This document shows, one piece after another, positions 10,231-22,123 of a DNA stretch of 64,000 bases. Every line of letters starts with the position of its first letter. Position 1 is the first letter of the stretch. Source of the DNA: Istiophorus platypterus (Eukaryota > Chordata > Actinopteri > Istiophoriformes > Istiophoridae); the NCBI GenBank assembly GCA_016859345.1, contig CM029120.1:23141501-23205500 (forward strand), given 5' to 3'. The translations under genes were made by a program, and so were the position numbers. A model generated the notes under the pieces. That model saw nothing but the letters and a program-made list of their open reading frames with translations. It was not told the origin of the DNA and ran no database searches.

Positions 10231-12700
10231 AGGAAGGAGCACCACACAGGAGTGAATACTGGGAGTCAAGAGCTACTGAGGGATGAAGGGATGGGGAGGG
10301 AGACATAGATGTCAGTCTCTTTGTCAATGCTTATTGTTTCTGTTTGGATGGTTTTTCTCCATATGGCTGCTGCTGGAGGACACAGATACACATAGCAATC
10401 TACACTGTAGTATTTGTAATTTCTGCACACTGTGACTTCACATTTTTGTGACACATCTTCATCTCTTAAAATATGTTTGTGTGTTAGGGTCCATAAATGA
10501 TCAAACCTTTTAAAGAAATTTGGAAAAAAGAATATAGTTTTTATTATCCACAACACTGCACATTTTCCTTTTCACTCACACTTGTCCAGACAGGTTTTGT
10601 TGCCAGAGTGCGTAAGAGTTTGTGTGTGCGTCCGTGCATACATGAATGTATGTGTGCATGTGTGTGAGAGAGAATGTGAGCCAAACAAAACACAGGCAAA
10701 AGGCCAGACCACGCTTCTACTGATAGGGAGAGAGGCTTAAAAAAGCATGAAACACAGACAGTGAGCAATATGTCAAAGAATGGTTTTGAACAGAGTCTCC
10801 TTACTGACAGACTTAAGTCACTCTTTGTCAGCACCTGTATGTTTTATTTAGCATTGTGATTATTTTTGTGAGATTGTGCTTTCAGGTCCAAACATCCAAA
10901 ACCTTTTGAGCATGTGTGTGCGGATGATTTAGTGATCCTTTCAAATAACTTATTTGCCAATGTATAGCCAATTATTGTGCAATTTATATCCATGCCAAAA
11001 TATTTTGAAATACTAAACAATGATAGATTTTCACAACTGTCATGTTGGCAAGCCACCAGTGCGTAACGTTAGATTTTCTTTGTCTGCTGTCTCCCTGCTT
11101 GTATCTAAAGCCTGATATATGACAATACATTTTTCTTAAATGATGTATCCTTTCGGTTTTTATTCCAAATAATTCATGCTAAATATATATTTTTTTACAT
11201 TTAATTATACATTTTCAAAACATAACAATTCTCAGTAGAGGTTAGAAATTATAACTTTAAATGTAATAGCTTAATTATATAGTGTAGGGCTTTTCAGTGG
11301 AAAAGAGCCATCATACTGGACTGTATTGACTATGACAAGACAAAATTTCAGCTGTGAAAAATGTCTATGCAGCACCATGCAGCACAGAACATCATGCTGA
11401 GCCCCATTAATCTGGCAAAACTAAATGTCTAATAAGACTTATTAAGATGCAAATGTGTTTCAAACATTATGTTTAACTTACAGCTTTGAATGAAGAGTTT
11501 CATGTTTCAGAGAATTTCCGAAAAGGAAACCAAAAAGTATGTTTACTAATTAGTGAGGTAGTGTTATCCTGATTGGTGAATAGCTACACAGCTAACATAA
11601 AAGCAGCGATGTCATGGTAAATAACAGGACCTAATTCAACATACAGTAAGCAATGGACAAGATGTTTTTCATTGAAGCACTAAATTCTATGTACTCATAT
11701 ACATATTTATGTAAAGAATATATGTAAAGAAAATCATGCATTACTTAATATTTATATAAAGAGCAAGCCTTTGCAGAGATGCAGTTTTAATTATGACCAA
11801 CTGTATATGCATATACAGTACACATGGAGTAGGTCACAATTCAAACCGTGTGTGAGTGTGTACATAGACGCAGGTATTTCTTGCAGCTAAATACAGATAA
11901 ATAAAGACATGTACATTGTATGTAAATAATATTTTTAGCATTTATATCAGAATATACAACTATGAGAAGCCTTTTCTTTTTCATATGTTTATTCACTCAT
12001 CTACAATAAGTGTCCACTTTACTTCCCTTAACTGATTGTCTGGAAATGCATTTCCTGAAAAGAAAATATATCTAAATTGAATGCATGCAAAATGCCAAAA
12101 ATATAACCAATTCAATAAATGTAATCAAAATATATATAGTAAATTTAAATCCAGCAAATTCGAGGCTTGAAAGTTTTTACAACAATATTTGCTACAAAAT
12201 ATAAATTCTGTGGAAATGCATTTAAAAGCCTAATCAAATATATCGACAATAATTAATTTTTTTGACTTTTGAAATTAGCAGCAAAAAAAAATCAGAAACT
12301 CTGATTTTTCCTTTTAGTCATGACACTTTTAACATTTCTCATTGAAACTTCTCTTCATCTCTCATCTATGTGTGTGTGTTAAGGAGGAAAGGCAAGAGGC
12401 AGAACAGCTATTCACTTCACCAGTCCTGTAAAGCCTTTTGACTTAATTATAGTGGACAGCAAACCCCCATCCGCCCACCCATCAACACACACACAAACAC
12501 ACACACACTAACACACAAGTATAATAACATCTCCTCATGTCTCGTCTATACTCTGCACCTTTCCCCGTCACTATGCTTTCTCAGACAGACAAATAGACAC
12601 ACACACACTTTCACTGTTTACTGCAGAATCTTAAGACCCAGAACATTCCAAAAAAGAAACACACCATTTCTCTCTGGCTGCAGTGGAAGAAGCAGTAGTG
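10231..12700. other. intronic sequence, no gene
   Basis: AT-rich intron. The block 11290-11640 is of high complexity and free of recognisable repeats, so it could be another conserved element. 12480-12620 has CA-rich patches. The remaining open frames look random. Confidence 0.45.
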
Positions 12701-12720
12701 GTATTTATTTTGGGGGGAAA

Positions 12721-12812
12721 CTTGTGTGTGTTTGTGTGTGTGTGTGTATGTGTGTGTGTGTGTTTATGTGTGTGTATGTGTGTGTGTTTATGTGTGTGTA
12801 TGTGTGTGTGCG
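12721..12812. repeat. imperfect (TG)n minisatellite-like tract
   Basis: TG repeats interrupted regularly by TTTATG and TATG, giving a short higher-order pattern (TGTGTTTATGTGTGTGTATG repeats). Confidence 0.93.
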
Positions 12813-12829
12813 CAAGTATTTGTTTCTGT

Positions 12830-12995
12830 TACCTCTTTGGGACCTTTTACGGTATAAACACTGACCTTGTTGGGACCAGCAGTCTACATGGGAACAAAAG
12901 CCCGATCGTAATGAGGCAGATTCTGAGGTCCTGGTTAAAGTTAGGGGTAAGGTGTGAATTGAGGTTTGGTTAGGGTTAGGGTTAGGCAGTCCACA
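12830..12995. repeat. dispersed fish-type repeat ending in TTAGGG-like units
   Basis: The text GTTGGGACCAGCAGTCTACATG followed by GGTTAGGGTTAGGGTTAGG (12968-12986) resembles a dispersed teleost repeat that I have seen next to GT microsatellites. Three telomere-like TTAGGG units are present. I cannot name its class. Confidence 0.5.
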
Positions 12996-13084
12996 ATGAA
13001 TGGATGTCACTGCAGTGTCCTAACAATAATAGCTGCGCAAACTTGTGTGTGTGCGTGCCCTACTGGGGGGAGGGAGTCCAGCGC

Positions 13085-13200
13085 AGATGGCTACTAAAGT
13101 ATGCAGCCTGGGGCGAGAGCACATTATGCTAATTCTAATGTCAGCTGTACTTTAATATATGACTCTATTTAATCACCCCATTATTTTCTATTTCCATATG
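13085..13200. promoter_or_regulatory. candidate small conserved non-coding element
   Basis: Repeat-free block containing CGAGAGCACATTATGCTAAT, AATGTCAGCTGTACTTTAAT and CATATG between two GT-rich tracts. Proposed only from complexity and its position in the bcl11b intron. Confidence 0.25.
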
Positions 13201-13281
13201 AAAAAAACAAAGAAAGAAAGGGAGAGAGAACTGCTCATCACTCTATGTAGTTGAATGCAGAGACCAATGTATTGAGGAGAG

Positions 13282-13282
<1 letters not shown>

Positions 13283-13326
<44 letters not shown>
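13283..13326. repeat. (TG)n microsatellite
   Basis: 22 TG units, uninterrupted. Confidence 0.96.
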
Positions 13327-13328
<2 letters not shown>

Positions 13329-14770
13329 ACTGAATGAAAAAACAGTCTCTCCTAAGCCTCTGCATAGACACTTTCACCCTTTACTTCTCTTTCTGTGTCT
13401 CCATCTTTCATGTGCACGCTCACACACAAATACACACCTGCCAACATGAATAAGTTAAACAATTACGGCAGTGTATGTTTTCCATAGTGTCTGAAATTAG
13501 TGACCTAGGTCAGGGTATGAGCTCTCATTTGATAATTATGAGAGCATGAACAATAGCACAAATATCATTGTTACCCCACGCCCCATCCCCCAGTATACTC
13601 TTAGTAGGAGTGCTCCTAAGTCTGTTTAGTGTTCTTTAGTTGAAGATCAAGCTTGTTTGTGTCATGGTGGTAAAAAGTTCCTTTGGAATTTCATGTGCCT
13701 GCATATTTATGTATATGTATGTGTATGTAAGATTCATTGATTACTAAAATCGCAGAATAGAGTGTTTTTCCCTAAAAATTATATCATTACTATTAATTGC
13801 CTCAGATTCATTTTCTAGCATTTAGTGACAAATTAAATAACACTAAATGAGCATATGTTGTTCAGTGTTTATGATTTTAGAGTCAGAAGGTGAGGTTCTT
13901 AACAATTTTTTAAATGCTGGGACAGTCAGAGATGAGGAGTTTGAAGTGATAAGCAGATTTTAATGTTTCCTAGTCCACATTATATTAATAGCCACATATA
14001 ACGTATCTTTATAACTCCTCACTATCTATTTTTCTTTTTCTTTGTATACTTACTGATATGTCTTTTCCACTCGATTTCTTTTCTATGTCCTCCAAAGAGC
14101 AGAGACCTTTATTTGTTAGTTTTTAATTTGTTTTCTTTAAATTACTCTTCTACTTGTACACTCTCCATCTTCACATATATGAGTTTGAAATCCTTTTGTG
14201 CTTGGAAGGGTTCGCAGCTTTTCAAAATCACTCATACATCTACCACCATGTTTACTGTATATGTAAGCACAGATGCAGACATATACAAACATTCAAACAC
14301 ACTGTAATCATTTTGCATTTTAATGGGGGCAGATTCACTCTGAGTACCTCTCAAAACATTGTTCCAGCTCCGGCCAATCCAAGGCAACTGAGAAAATCAA
14401 GTTCTTAAAAAAAGTACAAATACATAGTATTTATGTAACAACATGATGAGCCAAGCCCTTCCAAGCTACTTGGAGAGTATAAAACACACATACTTATCAC
14501 ATCTAACAGTCTTCAGCCAAAAGTTTACACACTGCAAATAAGCTGTTATTAAAAGAGAAGCTATTATTAATCACAATTTGAATCATGAATGAAGTAGAGT
14601 TTACTTTGACCTAAAAACATCTTTAAAAAGGGATCTGTTTCATTTTGTATTGAAAACAGGTTGTTATTTCAGACATGCGTTTCCATCTCTGACTCAAGTT
14701 CTAAGGGCCATGGTATAAATGCTCAGGGCTCAGCTGAAGTATTCAATGTAATGTATTTCTCTCTTTGTGT
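13327..14770. other. intron just upstream of the last exon
   Basis: No repeat family or exon recognised. The small open frames at 14113-14408 lack splice context and family features. Confidence 0.5.
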
Positions 14771-14777
14771 GTTGCAG
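14753..14777 (+). promoter_or_regulatory. 3' splice site of the last bcl11b exon
   Basis: A pyrimidine-rich stretch (GTATTTCTCTCTTTGTGTGT) leads to TTGCAG at 14772-14777. Downstream the BCL11B reading frame starts at once with a split codon (GT completing it), so the intron is phase 1. The open frame continues 12 bases upstream of the AG only by chance. Confidence 0.93.
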
Positions 14778-16780
14778 GTGGCAGGGATGAGCCTTCCAGC
14801 TATATATGTACCACATGTAAGCAACCCTTCCCCAGCGCCTGGTTTTTGCTCCAGCATGCCCAGAACACCCATGGCATTCGCATTTACCTGGAGTCTAACC
14901 CATCTAGCACAGCCCTCACCCCACGCATCACTATGCCTCCGCCCATGGGCAATGACTCAATCTCACATTCCCCGCTCACTAACTTTCTCGGGGACAACAA
15001 TCCCTTCCACCTCCTGAGGATGACGGGTCCTCTGCTCCGGGAGCCTCCCCCAAGCTTTGTAGAGAGCCGCCTTCCAAACACACCTCCATTTGTCAGCCCG
15101 CCTCCCCGCCACCACCTGGACCCCCACCGGCTGGAACGCCTTAGTGCAGAGGAAATGGGCCTCATCTCCCAGCACCCCAGTGCCTTTGAGAGGGTGATGC
15201 GGCTAACGCCCATGGCCATGGAGTCTCAGTCCATGGACTTCTCCAGACGGTTACGTGAGTTGGCAGGGAACACCAACAGCACCACACCACCATTGTCACC
15301 CAGCAGGGCCAACCCTATGCACCGACTACTCAACCCAAACCCCTTTCAGCCTGGGCCAAAATCTCCCTTTCTGAGCACGCCTCCCTTACCACCGATGCCC
15401 CCAAACAGCACCACCCCACCCCAGACACAAAACAAGATCAAGTCCTGTGAGTTCTGTGGTAAGACCTTCAAGTTCCAGAGCAACTTGGTGGTGCATCGGC
15501 GCAGCCATACTGGAGAAAAACCTTACAAGTGCCAGCTGTGTGACCATGCCTGCTCTCAGGCAAGCAAGCTGAAGCGCCACATGAAGACCCACATGCACAA
15601 GGCTGGATCCCTTACAGGGCGTTCAGATGACGGGCTGTCTACCACAAGCTCCCCGGAGCCAGGCACCAGTGATGTCACGGGTGAGGGCATGAAGAATCGT
15701 GATGGGGACTTCCAGGGGGAAGGCAATGAGGAGGAGGAAGAGGAGGAAGAGGAAGAGGAACTTGAGAATGAGAGTCGACCAGAATCCAACTTCAGCATGG
15801 AGTCTGAGTTCTACAGGAATAGGGAGAATGGGTCTAAACCACCCTCAGAGGAGAAGTCATCACTCAACCTTGAGAAGATGGTAGAAGGTGGGGAGCTCAA
15901 CTCCATACAGCAGTACAATAATTTGATAGTTGACAATCGTAAACGGATGGCCTTCTCCAAGAGGGGCTCAGATGGACAGCGGGACACAGGGGATGAGGAC
16001 TCAGTGGCTGGAGAGATGGACCACCACCAGCAAGAGGAGAGGACCACCATTAATGGTCGGAACTGTGGCTCCAGTGACTCTTTTTCAGGCCTGTTCCCCC
16101 GTAAGCCCACTCCCATCACCAGCCCCAGCCTGTCCAACTCTTCTACTAAGAGGATCAAGATTGAGAAGGACTTAGATATTCCCCCAGCACCCCACATCCC
16201 CTCTGAGAATGTCTACTCCCAGTGGTTGGTGGGCTACGCTGCCTCACGCCACTTCATCAAAGACCCTTTCCTAGGTTTCACTGACTCCAGACAATCTCCC
16301 TTCGCTACCTCCTCTGAGCACTCATCAGAGAATGGTAGCCTGCGGTTCTCAACACCTCCAGGTGACCTACTGGATGGAGGGCTGTCAGGCCGCAGTGGTA
16401 CTGCCAGTGGGGGCAGCACGCCTCATCTGGGCGGAGGCCCTGGCCCAGGCCGTCCTAGCTCCAAGGATGGCAGAAGGTGTGACACCTGTGAATTCTGCGG
16501 CAAGGTGTTCAAGAACTGTAGCAACCTGACGGTGCACCGGCGCAGTCACACTGGCGAAAGGCCCTACAAGTGTGAGCTTTGCAACTATGCCTGCGCCCAG
16601 AGCTCCAAGCTCACGCGCCACATGAAGACACATGGCCAGCTTGGTAAGGAGGTCTACCGCTGTGACATTTGCCAAATGCCCTTCAGCGTGTACAGCACTC
16701 TTGAAAAACATATGAAAAAGTGGCATGGAGAACATTTGATGACCAATGAGGTCAAAATTGAACAAGCAGAGAGAACCTAG
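14778..16780 (+). CDS. bcl11b: BCL11B (CTIP2) zinc-finger transcription factor, last exon
   Basis: Terminal coding exon of a nuclear C2H2 zinc-finger transcription factor. In vertebrates the protein directs T-cell commitment and the development of several neuron, skin and tooth lineages, and acts with NuRD and BAF chromatin complexes. The exon has 666 full residues after a split codon, ending at the TAG at 16778. Counting from the first full codon, fingers are at residues 10-31, 223-243, 251-271, 570-590, 598-618 and 628-649; the pairs 2-3 and 4-5 carry TGEKPY/TGERPY linkers. A run of 11 Glu lies at 317-327. SUMO-consensus motifs are IKIE (459-462) and VKIE (658-661). The ending EVKIEQAERT and the stretches LLRMTGP, SENVYSQWLVGYAASRHF and RPESNFSMES indicate BCL11B, not BCL11A. 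Teleosts often keep two copies (bcl11ba, bcl11bb); I cannot tell which this is. The exons with the N-terminal NuRD-binding motif and CCHC finger lie outside the window. The frame is intact. Confidence 0.97.
14807..14872 (+). other. C2H2 zinc finger 1 of the exon
   Basis: Cys at 14807 and 14816, His at 14855 and 14870: a C2H2 finger with CTTCKQPF at the start and HAQNTH at the end. In BCL11 proteins this finger stands alone, far from the other clusters. Confidence 0.95.
15446..15592 (+). other. C2H2 zinc fingers 2 and 3 (paired)
   Basis: Finger 2 (CEFCGKTF to HRRSH, 15446-15508) and finger 3 (CQLCDHAC to HMKTH, 15530-15592) are joined by a TGEKPYK linker. The corresponding pair in mammalian BCL11A is the one that reads TGACCA-type DNA; the recognition residues here look conserved. 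Confidence 0.95.
15728..15760 (+). other. polyglutamate acidic run
   Basis: Eleven consecutive Glu codons of mixed GAG/GAA, so it is not a pure codon repeat. The family has an acidic stretch of variable length here. It lies between fingers 2-3 and the serine-rich middle part. Confidence 0.93.
16487..16726 (+). other. C-terminal C2H2 zinc fingers 4, 5 and 6
   Basis: Finger 4 (CEFCGKVF to HRRSH, 16487-16549), finger 5 (CELCNYAC to HMKTH, 16571-16633) and finger 6 (CDICQMPF to HMKKWH, 16661-16726). Spacing is standard, with a TGERPYK linker between 4 and 5 and a longer linker between 5 and 6. An additional Cys (codon 16478-16480) precedes finger 4 in RRCDTCEFC. Confidence 0.95.
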
Positions 16781-18843
16781 AGCAGGTTCCTTATTTCTAT
16801 ACTCTGCGCCACACTTTGACTTAAAAATTAAAACAAAATGGGGCCACTGGATACTCTTTTTCTGAAATATTAATTTTGGGTTAATTTGTGTTTTTCCCCA
16901 AGAAACTGCCAACTGAGAAAATAGTAAAAACAGAGATCTTAACACCAATTGAAGCTGTCTAAACTGCCTCATTTGGTGTTACCTTTTTAAACAATCAGTC
17001 AGTTGAGTTATAACATATGTGGAGCCTTTAACTGTGCAATAATTTCTGTATTTATTGGATTTTGTATTTTGGCATGTGCAGGTACATTTTTATTTAGGCA
17101 TTTTTAAAAAAAAAATTGTTTTACTTTGACTTTGCGTTACTGTTTTTTAAAAACCCACATGATATCCTGAGAGTTTTTTTAGAAGAAAAAAGTTTCAATT
17201 AAACTTTTTTGGCCGCTACATGTAGGAAATTGTATATTAAGCTTAATATGTGAAATTTCATGAAGAGAAGCTAATTTCAGTCTTCATTGAAGTGGCGTTA
17301 ACTGAGAATGCTAGAATTAGTTTATTTTGTGTGATGATGACACGCGGACAACAATCCTTTGGCATTGTAGCATAAACTGTCAATATAATTGGATATGTAG
17401 CACTGAGTTTCATATTTGACAGTTAATGTAAAATCAAAGATGTTTCCTCCTGAGAACACCATAACCAGCCAGAAGAAACAAATTCTAGATAAGGCAGCTG
17501 CTGACTGGTATTTGTTACCAAGGCCTGACAACGCTACGACAACCATTCCTCGTTTCTTCTGCTTTACACACCCCAATCCACATACTACCATTTTAGCTAC
17601 ATTTATACATCCGTGTATTATATGTTGCATGAAGCCATATGAGCTAGGCTATATTATTTGTTTGGAGTAAACTGAGCATGAAGCCATGCAAGATAGGAAT
17701 ACATAGAGAGAGATGGAAGAACAAGACATTAGAGTGAGCACAGGGACATCTCAGGGTGAGCTATACTATTTATCTTTATTTATCCATTCATTTCTATGTT
17801 CAAGAGGCATTTTCATTTCATCACATTGAAATCATTAGGGCCAGTTCTGTCATCTTACTTTCCTGCCCCTATCTGGCTACTGTTCAAGCTTTATCCTCAT
17901 TACAATTATATTTGAAGCCAGAGCTTCTAATTATAACGCAAATTAGTTAAGAGAGGGTTACATATATGTGCAAAAATGGCAAATGGCACCACCTTAAATG
18001 GATATCTCCAGAAAATTTATGTCTCACATCTTAATGTCAAAATTTATATAAAAAAAAGAAATCAACAGCCCTATGCATTTTTGTGATAAAATATATTACA
18101 ATTTGTTGAAATTACATTAGTAGAAATTTTTTGAATTGTATTGTTATAATGATTCTATAATTGTATAATCTGATTAATGAAGTCACCTCTCCAAGAATAA
18201 GGATCCTTCAAAGTTTCAGTGATACTTGTGGGACACTTTTGTGTAGAAGAGGAAGATATGTAAGTCTGTTCTGAAATAGTAAGACTAATATTAAGATAAA
18301 CTTCACCAGCTTGCTCCATGCTTTTTTTGTAATTTTAAATATCATAACCCCAGTTTTCATTCATAGTGGCAATTTTTAATTTTTAAATCAGATCAGATTT
18401 AATGTTGTCAGCAAACAAATTCAGAGCTCTTAACAACAGACCCGCACTTTATGATTTTCTGTCCAACACACACAGAAAGCTGGACAGATAAGGTACTAAA
18501 GGGTCTAGAGCTTGGGATTTCCTGAGACTGAAGTGCCCAGGGTTGATAGGCTTGGCTTTCCCAATGCTGGCACTATAAAATAAGAATTAAAAAAATTATC
18601 TGTGACAGTTTTTGTACTGCCATTCAATTTGACATGAGTGTGCCTTGAATAATGATCTTCCTGTTTATTGTTTCAGACAAATGCAACAGTTTTTATGACG
18701 TATCAATTTGAACAACGACTTAAATTTTGTTAACTTTAACATGTAATTTGACATTTAAAAAGAATTATTTCAAATGAATAATACAAATGAAACAAAACCG
18801 GTGTGTCAGTGTGTGTATATATGTAGGCCTATTTACATATAAA

Positions 18844-18844
<1 letters not shown>

Positions 18845-18889
<45 letters not shown>
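18845..18889. repeat. (AC)n microsatellite in the 3' UTR
   Basis: About 22 AC units within the predicted 3' UTR, followed by TATATATA. Confidence 0.95.
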
Positions 18890-18897
<8 letters not shown>

Positions 18898-19469
18898 AAA
18901 TATATAATATAAATTCAGAAGGGCACCTGTCCCTCAATAGAAAATTCTAGGAGTGAATTAAAACCATACAAAAAGTAAAAGAGGAGACTGGACAGATATC
19001 AGGAACTGCAGAAATTAAAAAAAAAAAAAGAATTTAGTGCACTCTGTCTTTAAATAAGTTTACAGTATTGAAACAAGTACAAGGGTACAATAATATTTGT
19101 GTGTATGTGTGTTTTGAACAAAGAAGTATTTTTTTTCGGGTTTGCTTCTCAAGTTTCTCTGAATGCCATAGTGGCAATGTGTACATTGTTTTTCTTTTTC
19201 TTTCTTTTTCTTTATCCTTTTTTTGGTGACGGGGTTTTAGTATATATATAAATATATATGAATATATATTACATTTCTCTTGTTTACTGTAAAAGTATAC
19301 CAGTATTTGTAATATTGGAGAATGCTTGGGCATTTTACAAAAATAGAAAAAAGATTGTTTTTTATTTTTTATTTTGCAGTCGAATTTAAATTGTGGGTCT
19401 CTTAAACTGTTTTTGTCACTGTAACTGTAAAAGTCTTAAGTTTAGTAACTTTTATTCTGCCTTGGGTGT

Positions 19470-19488
19470 AATAAAATAAAAAAATAAA
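19470..19488 (+). terminator. polyadenylation signal cluster
   Basis: Three AATAAA hexamers (19470-19475, 19475-19480, 19483-19488) follow ATTCTGCCTTGGGTGT. A run of this kind at the end of a long AT-rich UTR is the best candidate for the principal bcl11b poly(A) site. Confidence 0.75.
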
Positions 19489-19495
19489 TGAATTA

Positions 19496-21454
19496 AAAAT
19501 GACTGAGCTGTAACACACTTCAATTTGGTGCGGGAGTTTGGGGTGTGGGTGGGAGATCCATTACCAGATGGAGGTTTTCTTCCTTGGAGACGATTTAACA
19601 TTGGTTCTGCTTTTCAGGAAATTCACAATGAGAATCCTGACTTGTATCTATTTTTCTTCTTCTGGAATGAATTATTCTTCATAGATGGTTTTAAATACAT
19701 GTGTAGGCACTTGCTGTCTTTCCTAAGGAGCTTGTCTTTTTTAACTTGTAGGATATGTGCAACCTTTGTGAATAGGGTACTTTGAGTATCTTGGAACGTC
19801 TTGCTCTTATATTTGGTGAAGGGGAGGGTGACTTCATTGCAGTGACAAGATACAACTTACAAGCTGCCACAATTCATTCCTGTCACTGGGCAGGATTAAA
19901 AGAACCTGATGAATTTGTACTGTTGTAATTAATCATATTGTACAGTTGGGGATCAAAAAAGGTTGTTTGATGGCCTTTCAGTGACAAAAACACAAATCAA
20001 TGTTTTGTTTACGGCACCGTTGGTTGTATATAATTTTCTATGGCTACACTGTTATCTTTTTGTTCAATTCATTGGTTATTTCTATCTGGCACTGGCAGTA
20101 AATACCTGTGTTTAGTGGGGTGGGGGTGGGGAGTCTTCGGTTTGACCTTTGTGACCTCCATGTCAGTTTTTAGGCACATGCCTTCCCCCACTGATATTTC
20201 TCAGCATGAGAACAGAGCACAAATACAAGCTGTTACAATTCTCCATCCTTTGCCTGTTTGTCTCATTTTGTTCTTTGAGCTGATCTGACAGAAAGGAACC
20301 ATGAAAAAGCACAAGACAACACAAATATATTTTTTTTCATTCACATGGTTTTATACAGAACACAGACAACCAAAACTACATATCATCTACCATCACATTT
20401 TCTGCTGCAGAAACTTAACACAAAACTCACCATCATATGAACATCAGCCAGTCAATGCAGTGCTGAAGTGATGAAGATAAAAACAACCTGACTTTTCACT
20501 CCTTTAATGCTGTTTACACTTTCAGCAAATGTGTGGAGATTAAATAAAACCCTGAAAGCTACTGACTTTCCCATCAGCAGCACCTCTCTGAAAGAAGCAT
20601 AAACTAAAGCAGTAAAGTCGTGTTTCATATTCTTATGCTTTTCCGAATGCAGCAGACTTTTAATTTCAGATGCTTTACCTCATGCTTTGTTGTTCCCTCT
20701 TTTTATTGGCTCTCCCTCAAGGTCCTTCCAATCAGAATGTAAAAAAACTCTGTATATATGGCTAATTTGAAAAACTCAGTTTATTTTTTAATTGTTTTGA
20801 TTATTTCAAACCACATACAGTACACCACAGCACATCAAAAATTAACAGTGCAGTGTTATTGACTCCACACACACTTTGCAGTGGAGTCACTATCATGATA
20901 CCTCTATGTGCGTATTGTATCTTTTAACTATATTTGAAACTTTTCTAACCTCATGGTTTATCAGATAGTATTGACCTGTTTATACAGTAAACTTCATCAC
21001 GTCATCACTTACTGTTATCCTCTTAATAACTATACATTGCATTATTAACAACATACATTTCTACATAAATTAAAGCTATATCTGAATTCCTTTAGAGTGT
21101 CTGCAATTAAAAGGGAAGACTTCAGTGAAAACACTTCCAACACTATATTTATCAGGCTATGTACATAAACCACAGCAGGTTAACACAATTGGTTCTATTT
21201 TCCCAAATTGGGACGGATGAAAAAACAAGTAGACAGCAGCAGCAATTTTTTTTTTTCTTTTTTTTTGCAAATCTGGGTACAACATGCACTGGCGCAAACC
21301 AGGTGCAACAAGGCACAGCTTAGTGAAAGTGGAGGAGAGGCTGAATACGTTATTAGAAGGAGGAATATAGAACCAGCAGGTGGAGTCAGGGTGAGTTACA
21401 GTAAGGACCAGTCACATGCGGTCCTCTTATCTAACTTTAAATGGAAAAACCTCT
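19496..21454. other. downstream flank of bcl11b, nothing certain
   Basis: Possible distal 3' UTR to about 20.3-20.6 kb, then AT-rich sequence. No coding sequence. Poly-T/poly-A patches at 20329 and 21247 only. Confidence 0.5.
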
Positions 21455-21625
21455 GCTTGTCTGTTTGTGCATCCATCTTTCTTTCTATCTGTCTGTCCTT
21501 TGACCTTTTCGACAACTGCTCATGCGAACAACTTCAAACTTCAAGCGTATAATTGTGTATAGTTGAGGACCCAAGGAGGTGTGATGTTGACTGTTGACTT
21601 TCAAGTTTTTCAATAGTGTTTTTTG
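21455..21625. repeat. dispersed repeat sharing a core with 48.85-49.25 kb
   Basis: GCGAACAACTTCAAACTT..GTGTATA..GAGGACCCAAGGA parallels CCAACCAACTTCAGACTG..GTGTATTACTGAGGACCC at 48868-48910 and the ending at 49200-49245 (CTCAGGACCCAAGAAAGTGCAATGTGGAGTGTGAAG). This is a dispersed repeat whose class I cannot assign. Confidence 0.5.
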
Positions 21626-22123
21626 AGAAAAAATCAAAACAACCAAACCAACATTAAATGACGGTCAGTTAGGGCTGGGTCTTCTCATCCACACAACTGC
21701 CATCAATGATCATAAAGACGGTGCATCGCAAAGATTTCTGTGCCTGGTCAAAGCATGGATTCAAAACAAGCTGCAGATAAAACACCCTGCATATGATGTT
21801 CTATAGCGTGGGAAAATTTTAGACGAAGTAACAAGCTTTGCAAATTGAAAATAGCTTATCACAGCAGTACAATGGCGAAAGCATTCTGGATCTCTTTATT
21901 ACTTTTTATCCCCAAGTATGCTGTATTAAGATCATCAACAGGCCTATTTATCCGATTGATTTCAGGTTGTGATAAATGAGAGATAAATCCTCCATATACT
22001 TGATAACTTAGTTCACCAAGGTTCTGTGCCTGGACCAATTTTATTCACCCTTTATATGTTTTCCTATGGGAATATTATTAGGAATACAACTTCCATTGTT
22101 ATGCAGATGACACTGAACTGGAC

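Larger units (their letters stand above)
16781..19495 (+). other. bcl11b 3' untranslated region
   Basis: AT-rich non-coding sequence directly after the stop codon, with ATTTA cores near 17050 and 17089, an 8-mer GTGCAATA at 17034-17041 (the site type for the miR-25/92/363 seed) and a GTGCCTT at 18640-18646 (the site type for the miR-124 seed). 19030-19490 is of high complexity, as expected for a conserved distal 3' UTR. The region includes a CA microsatellite. The end is placed after the poly(A) signals; longer isoforms to about 20.3-20.6 kb cannot be excluded, with another AATAAA at 20543-20548. Confidence 0.75.

Noticed and set aside
12968..12986. TTAGGG repeats as evidence of a chromosome fusion or telomere
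   Set aside because: Only three units, within a dispersed repeat that commonly carries them.
1..14777. Search for the preceding bcl11b exon
   Set aside because: No stretch encodes recognisable BCL11 N-terminal motifs (NuRD-binding start or CCHC finger), so earlier exons must lie upstream of the window.
14661..15017. 118-codon + strand frame overlapping the exon start
   Set aside because: It is out of frame with the zinc-finger protein, crosses the splice acceptor and is Ser/Pro-rich from frame-shifted reading.
16385..16972. 195-codon open frame on the minus strand opposite the bcl11b zinc fingers
   Set aside because: It is the antisense shadow of a GC-richer coding exon; the translation has no family features and extends into the 3' UTR.
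17416..17670. 84-codon frame in the 3' UTR
   Set aside because: No initiation context or family similarity; overlaps another frame on the opposite strand.
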